Source of the DNA: Streptomyces caelestis
GTDB lineage: Bacteria; Actinomycetota; Actinomycetes; Streptomycetales; Streptomycetaceae
Direction of reading: 5' to 3'
Assembly: GCF_001279005.1 (NCBI RefSeq)
Contig: NZ_LGCN01000201.1
Span: 1 to 64,000 of the forward strand
DNA length: 64,000 bases
The notes under the pieces are model-generated. The model made no database searches. It saw nothing but the letters and a program-made list of their open reading frames with translations, and was not told the DNA's origin. Shown piece after piece: positions 62,274 to 64,000 of the stretch (positions within the stretch are counted from its first letter, which is position 1; every line of letters starts with the position of its first letter). The translations under genes were made by a program, and so were the position numbers.

Positions 62274-62912
62274 TCAATTTCCGGGGCCGTGCGGGATTCC
62301 CGGGTTGCGCCGCTCGTGGCCGGACCGCCCCCCGGAGCGTGCCCGGCGCCACCGGGCGAGCAAACCGTCGGGGACCTCTTCCGCCGTGAGCGCGAAGACG
62401 AGATGGTCGCGCCAGGCCCCGTCGATGTGCAGATATCGCGGACGCAGGCCCTCCTCGCGGAATCCCAGTTTTTCCACGACCCTGCGGCTCGGCCCGTTCT
62501 CGGGGCGAATGCAGACCTCGATGCGGTGCAGTCCGACCGTGCGGAAACAGTGGTCCACGACCATCGCCACGGCCGTCGGCACCACTCCGCGGCCGGCCAC
62601 CGCCTCGTCCACCCAGTAGCCGACGTGGCCCGAGCACATCGAGCCCCAGGTGATCCCGGCGACCGTCAACTGGCCGACGAGACGGCCCCGGTACTCGATG
62701 ACGAACGGCAGCATCCGGCCCGCGTTCGCCTCGGAGCGCAGGTGGCGGACCATCTGACGGTACGTCGGGCGGTGGATGACCGGTCCGCTGGGCGTGGGCG
62801 GCGGGATCGTCGCCTCCCAGGGCCGCAGCCAGTCGCGGTTGCGCCGGTTGACCTCGCGCCAGGCCTTCTGGTCGCGCAGCCTTATCGGCCGGAGGACGAT
62901 GTCGCCGTCCAC
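62274..62912 (-). CDS. rimJ: RimJ/RimL-type ribosomal protein N-acetyltransferase
   Basis: 212 residues. Features: IVLRPIRLRDQKAWREVNRR near residue 5, RPTYRQMVRHLRSEANAGRM near residue 47, GYWVDEAVAGRGVVPTAVAM with the acetyl-CoA loop near residue 97 and GLHRIEVCIRPENGPSRRVV near residue 126. Likely acetylates a protein N-terminus; its constant neighbours (moaC, mog, sepX) make a division-related substrate possible. GTG at 62912 is annotated, but the frame continues upstream as [10 protein letters not shown] to a CTG (62942) that overlaps the mog stop as CTGA, and that longer form may be the real one. Confidence 0.9.
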   Translation of the reverse strand: MDGDIVLRPIRLRDQKAWREVNRRNRDWLRPWEATIPPPTPSGPVIHRPTYRQMVRHLRSEANAGRMLPFVIEYRGRLVGQLTVAGITWGSMCSGHVGYWVDEAVAGRGVVPTAVAMVVDHCFRTVGLHRIEVCIRPENGPSRRVVEKLGFREEGLRPRYLHIDGAWRDHLVFALTAEEVPDGLLARWRRARSGGRSGHERRNPGIPHGPGN

Positions 62913-62938
62913 CAGCTCGGCCGGCCAGTGCGGGGTGT

Positions 62939-63481
62939 TCAGCTCGCACCCCCGCCCGTGGCGTCCGGCCTCGGGTGGTCCCCGCCGCGCAGCTGGTCCA
63001 CGGCGTGCCTCAGCAGCGGCTCCAGGACGGCGAGACCGTCCTTCACCCCGCCGCCGGACCCCGGCAGGTTGACGATCAGCGTGGAGCCCGCGACTCCCGC
63101 GAGGCCCCGGGAGAGGGCGGCCGTGGGCACCTTGTCGCGGCCGTACGCGCGGATGGCCTCCGCGATGCCGGGGACCTCGTGGTCGATGACCCGGCGGGTC
63201 GCCTCGGGGGTGCGGTCGGTGGGTGAGACGCCGGTGCCGCCGGTGGTCACGACGACGTCGTACCCGGCGTCGACGCCCGCGCGCAGGGCGGCCTCCACGG
63301 GATCGCCGTCGGGGACCACCTGAGGGCCGTCGACCGCGAACCCGAAGCGCCGCAGCCCTTCCGCGACCAGCGGGCCGCCCTTGTCCTCGTAGACGCCGGC
63401 GGCGGCCCGGTTGGACGCGGTGACGACGAGCGCGCGGTACGGCGCGAGCAGCGCGCCGCCGATCGAAGCGTCGGGAGTCAT
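62939..63481 (-). CDS. mog: Molybdenum cofactor protein, MogA/MoaB family
   Basis: 180 residues. Motifs: [20 protein letters not shown] near residue 15, [18 protein letters not shown] near residue 77 with the conserved GGTG-x-xx-D adenylyl-binding loop, and [18 protein letters not shown] near 134. It adenylylates molybdopterin in cofactor assembly. ATG at 63481 overlaps the moaC stop (ATGA). The C-terminal DATGGGAS tail is extra. Confidence 0.93.
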   Translation of the reverse strand: MTPDASIGGALLAPYRALVVTASNRAAAGVYEDKGGPLVAEGLRRFGFAVDGPQVVPDGDPVEAALRAGVDAGYDVVVTTGGTGVSPTDRTPEATRRVIDHEVPGIAEAIRAYGRDKVPTAALSRGLAGVAGSTLIVNLPGSGGGVKDGLAVLEPLLRHAVDQLRGGDHPRPDATGGGAS

Positions 63482-64000
63482 GCCCGGCTCCAGTCGCCCG
63501 ACGCGCCGCCCGTCTTCTCCTCGACCCGCACGTCCGTGATGACCGCCTCCTTGTCGACCGCCTTGACCATGTCGATCACGGTGAGCGCGGCGACGGAGAC
63601 CGCGGTGAGCGCCTCCATCTCGACGCCCGTGCGGTCCGTCGTCCGCACCGTCGCCGCGATCTCCACGGCGTCGTCCGCGACCGACAGGTCCAGTGTCACA
63701 CCGGAGACCGACAGCGGGTGGCAGAGCGGGATCAGATCGGGGGTGCGTTTGGCGCCCATGATGCCCGCGATGCGCGCGGTGGCCAGCGCGTCGCCCTTGG
63801 GGACGCCCTCGCCGCGCAGCAGCTCGACCACGCGCGGTGAGACGAGGACGCGTCCGGTGGCCCGCGCGGTGCGCGCGGTGACGTCCTTGCCGGACACGTC
63901 GACCATGCGGGCGGCGCCCGCCGCGTCGATGTGGGTCAGACGGGACTGCTCGGTGGGTCCGGCGGGTTCGGAGGGTCCGGGGGTCTCCCCCCGGGAAGGC
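63478..64000 (-). CDS. moaC: Cyclic pyranopterin monophosphate synthase accessory protein MoaC (5' end beyond window)
   Basis: At least 173 residues in the window. [20 protein letters not shown] leads into the fold, with [16 protein letters not shown] near the middle and [20 protein letters not shown] at the end (catalytic His and Lys/Asp residues in place). Works after MoaA to form cyclic pyranopterin. The ATG at 63906 is internal, because the conserved [11 protein letters not shown] lies upstream of it; the frame stays open as a Gly/Pro-rich leader to the edge, so the true start is outside. A moeA/glp gene is expected further right. Confidence 0.93.
   Translation of the reverse strand, partial: PSRGETPGPSEPAGPTEQSRLTHIDAAGAARMVDVSGKDVTARTARATGRVLVSPRVVELLRGEGVPKGDALATARIAGIMGAKRTPDLIPLCHPLSVSGVTLDLSVADDAVEIAATVRTTDRTGVEMEALTAVSVAALTVIDMVKAVDKEAVITDVRVEEKTGGASGDWSRA

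Overview
The window is high-GC (about 70% or more) actinobacterial chromosome, almost certainly Streptomyces. The coding style (C/G third positions, many GTG starts) fits, and so do the marker genes: a SsgA-like sporulation protein next to two penicillin-binding proteins, galT-galE-galK in that order, a TamR/Tam pair, a tricorn-type protease, and a MoaC-Mog-RimJ-SepX cluster. Gene order resembles the conserved core of the Streptomyces chromosome. I see no prophage, integrative element or biosynthetic cluster; the only clear mobile element is a single tnpB (IS200/IS605-type) insertion near 47.6-49.1 kb.
Layout. 0-2 kb: 5' part of a sensor kinase, a divergent HTH/LAGLIDADG-like protein and tRNA-Gln(UUG). 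2-6.7 kb: glmU, prs, rplY, pth and a membrane protein, i.e. cell-wall precursor, PRPP and translation housekeeping. 6.7-11.4 kb: ppc (minus), then an acyl desaturase coupled to a FasR-like TetR regulator. 11.5-15 kb: antitoxin remnant, glyoxalase-fold protein, tam/tamR divergent pair, an orphan response regulator and an acetyltransferase. 15-20.6 kb: galTEK (minus) divergent from a sodium/sugar-type symporter plus a small membrane partner, with a 19-bp palindrome between them. 21-25.7 kb: an atypical response regulator and two tandem proline-rich membrane-anchored beta-propeller proteins. 25.9-34.4 kb: ABC-F ATPase, Uma2-type protein, ispE-rsmA, tatD, a zinc-ribbon protein, rsmI and a divergent protein O-mannosyltransferase. 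34.6-38.4 kb: two PBP2a-like transpeptidases and SsgE. 38.5-41.4 kb: an ECF-type nickel/cobalt transporter with a Nur-box-like operator. 41.5-47.5 kb: serine hydrolase, DUF1876 protein, EamA permease, a Phd/RelE toxin-antitoxin pair, and an MMPL exporter with a TetR repressor and twin operators. 47.6-52.7 kb: tnpB element, tricorn protease homologue and a tiny Gln-rich protein. 52.8-59 kb: a three-gene translationally coupled FAD-monooxygenase/hydrolase/SDR operon divergent from a MerR regulator, then exonuclease III divergent from an acetyltransferase, and a membrane protein. 59-64 kb: secreted GH16 glucanase with a ricin-B domain, tRNA-Ala(CGC), and the minus-strand moaC-mog-rimJ-sepX cluster that runs off the right edge.
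Themes. Eleven genes have a TANNNT -10 box only 6-7 nt before the start codon, so their mRNAs are predicted to be leaderless; this fixed several start sites. Tight 4-nt overlaps (ATGA, GTGA, possibly CTGA) mark coupled operons. No wholly new multi-gene system is evident. The items most worth a second look are the tnpB element with its putative guide RNA, the HTH/LAGLIDADG-like protein, the paired beta-propeller proteins beside a receiver that lacks its phosphorylation site, and the possible CTG starts.
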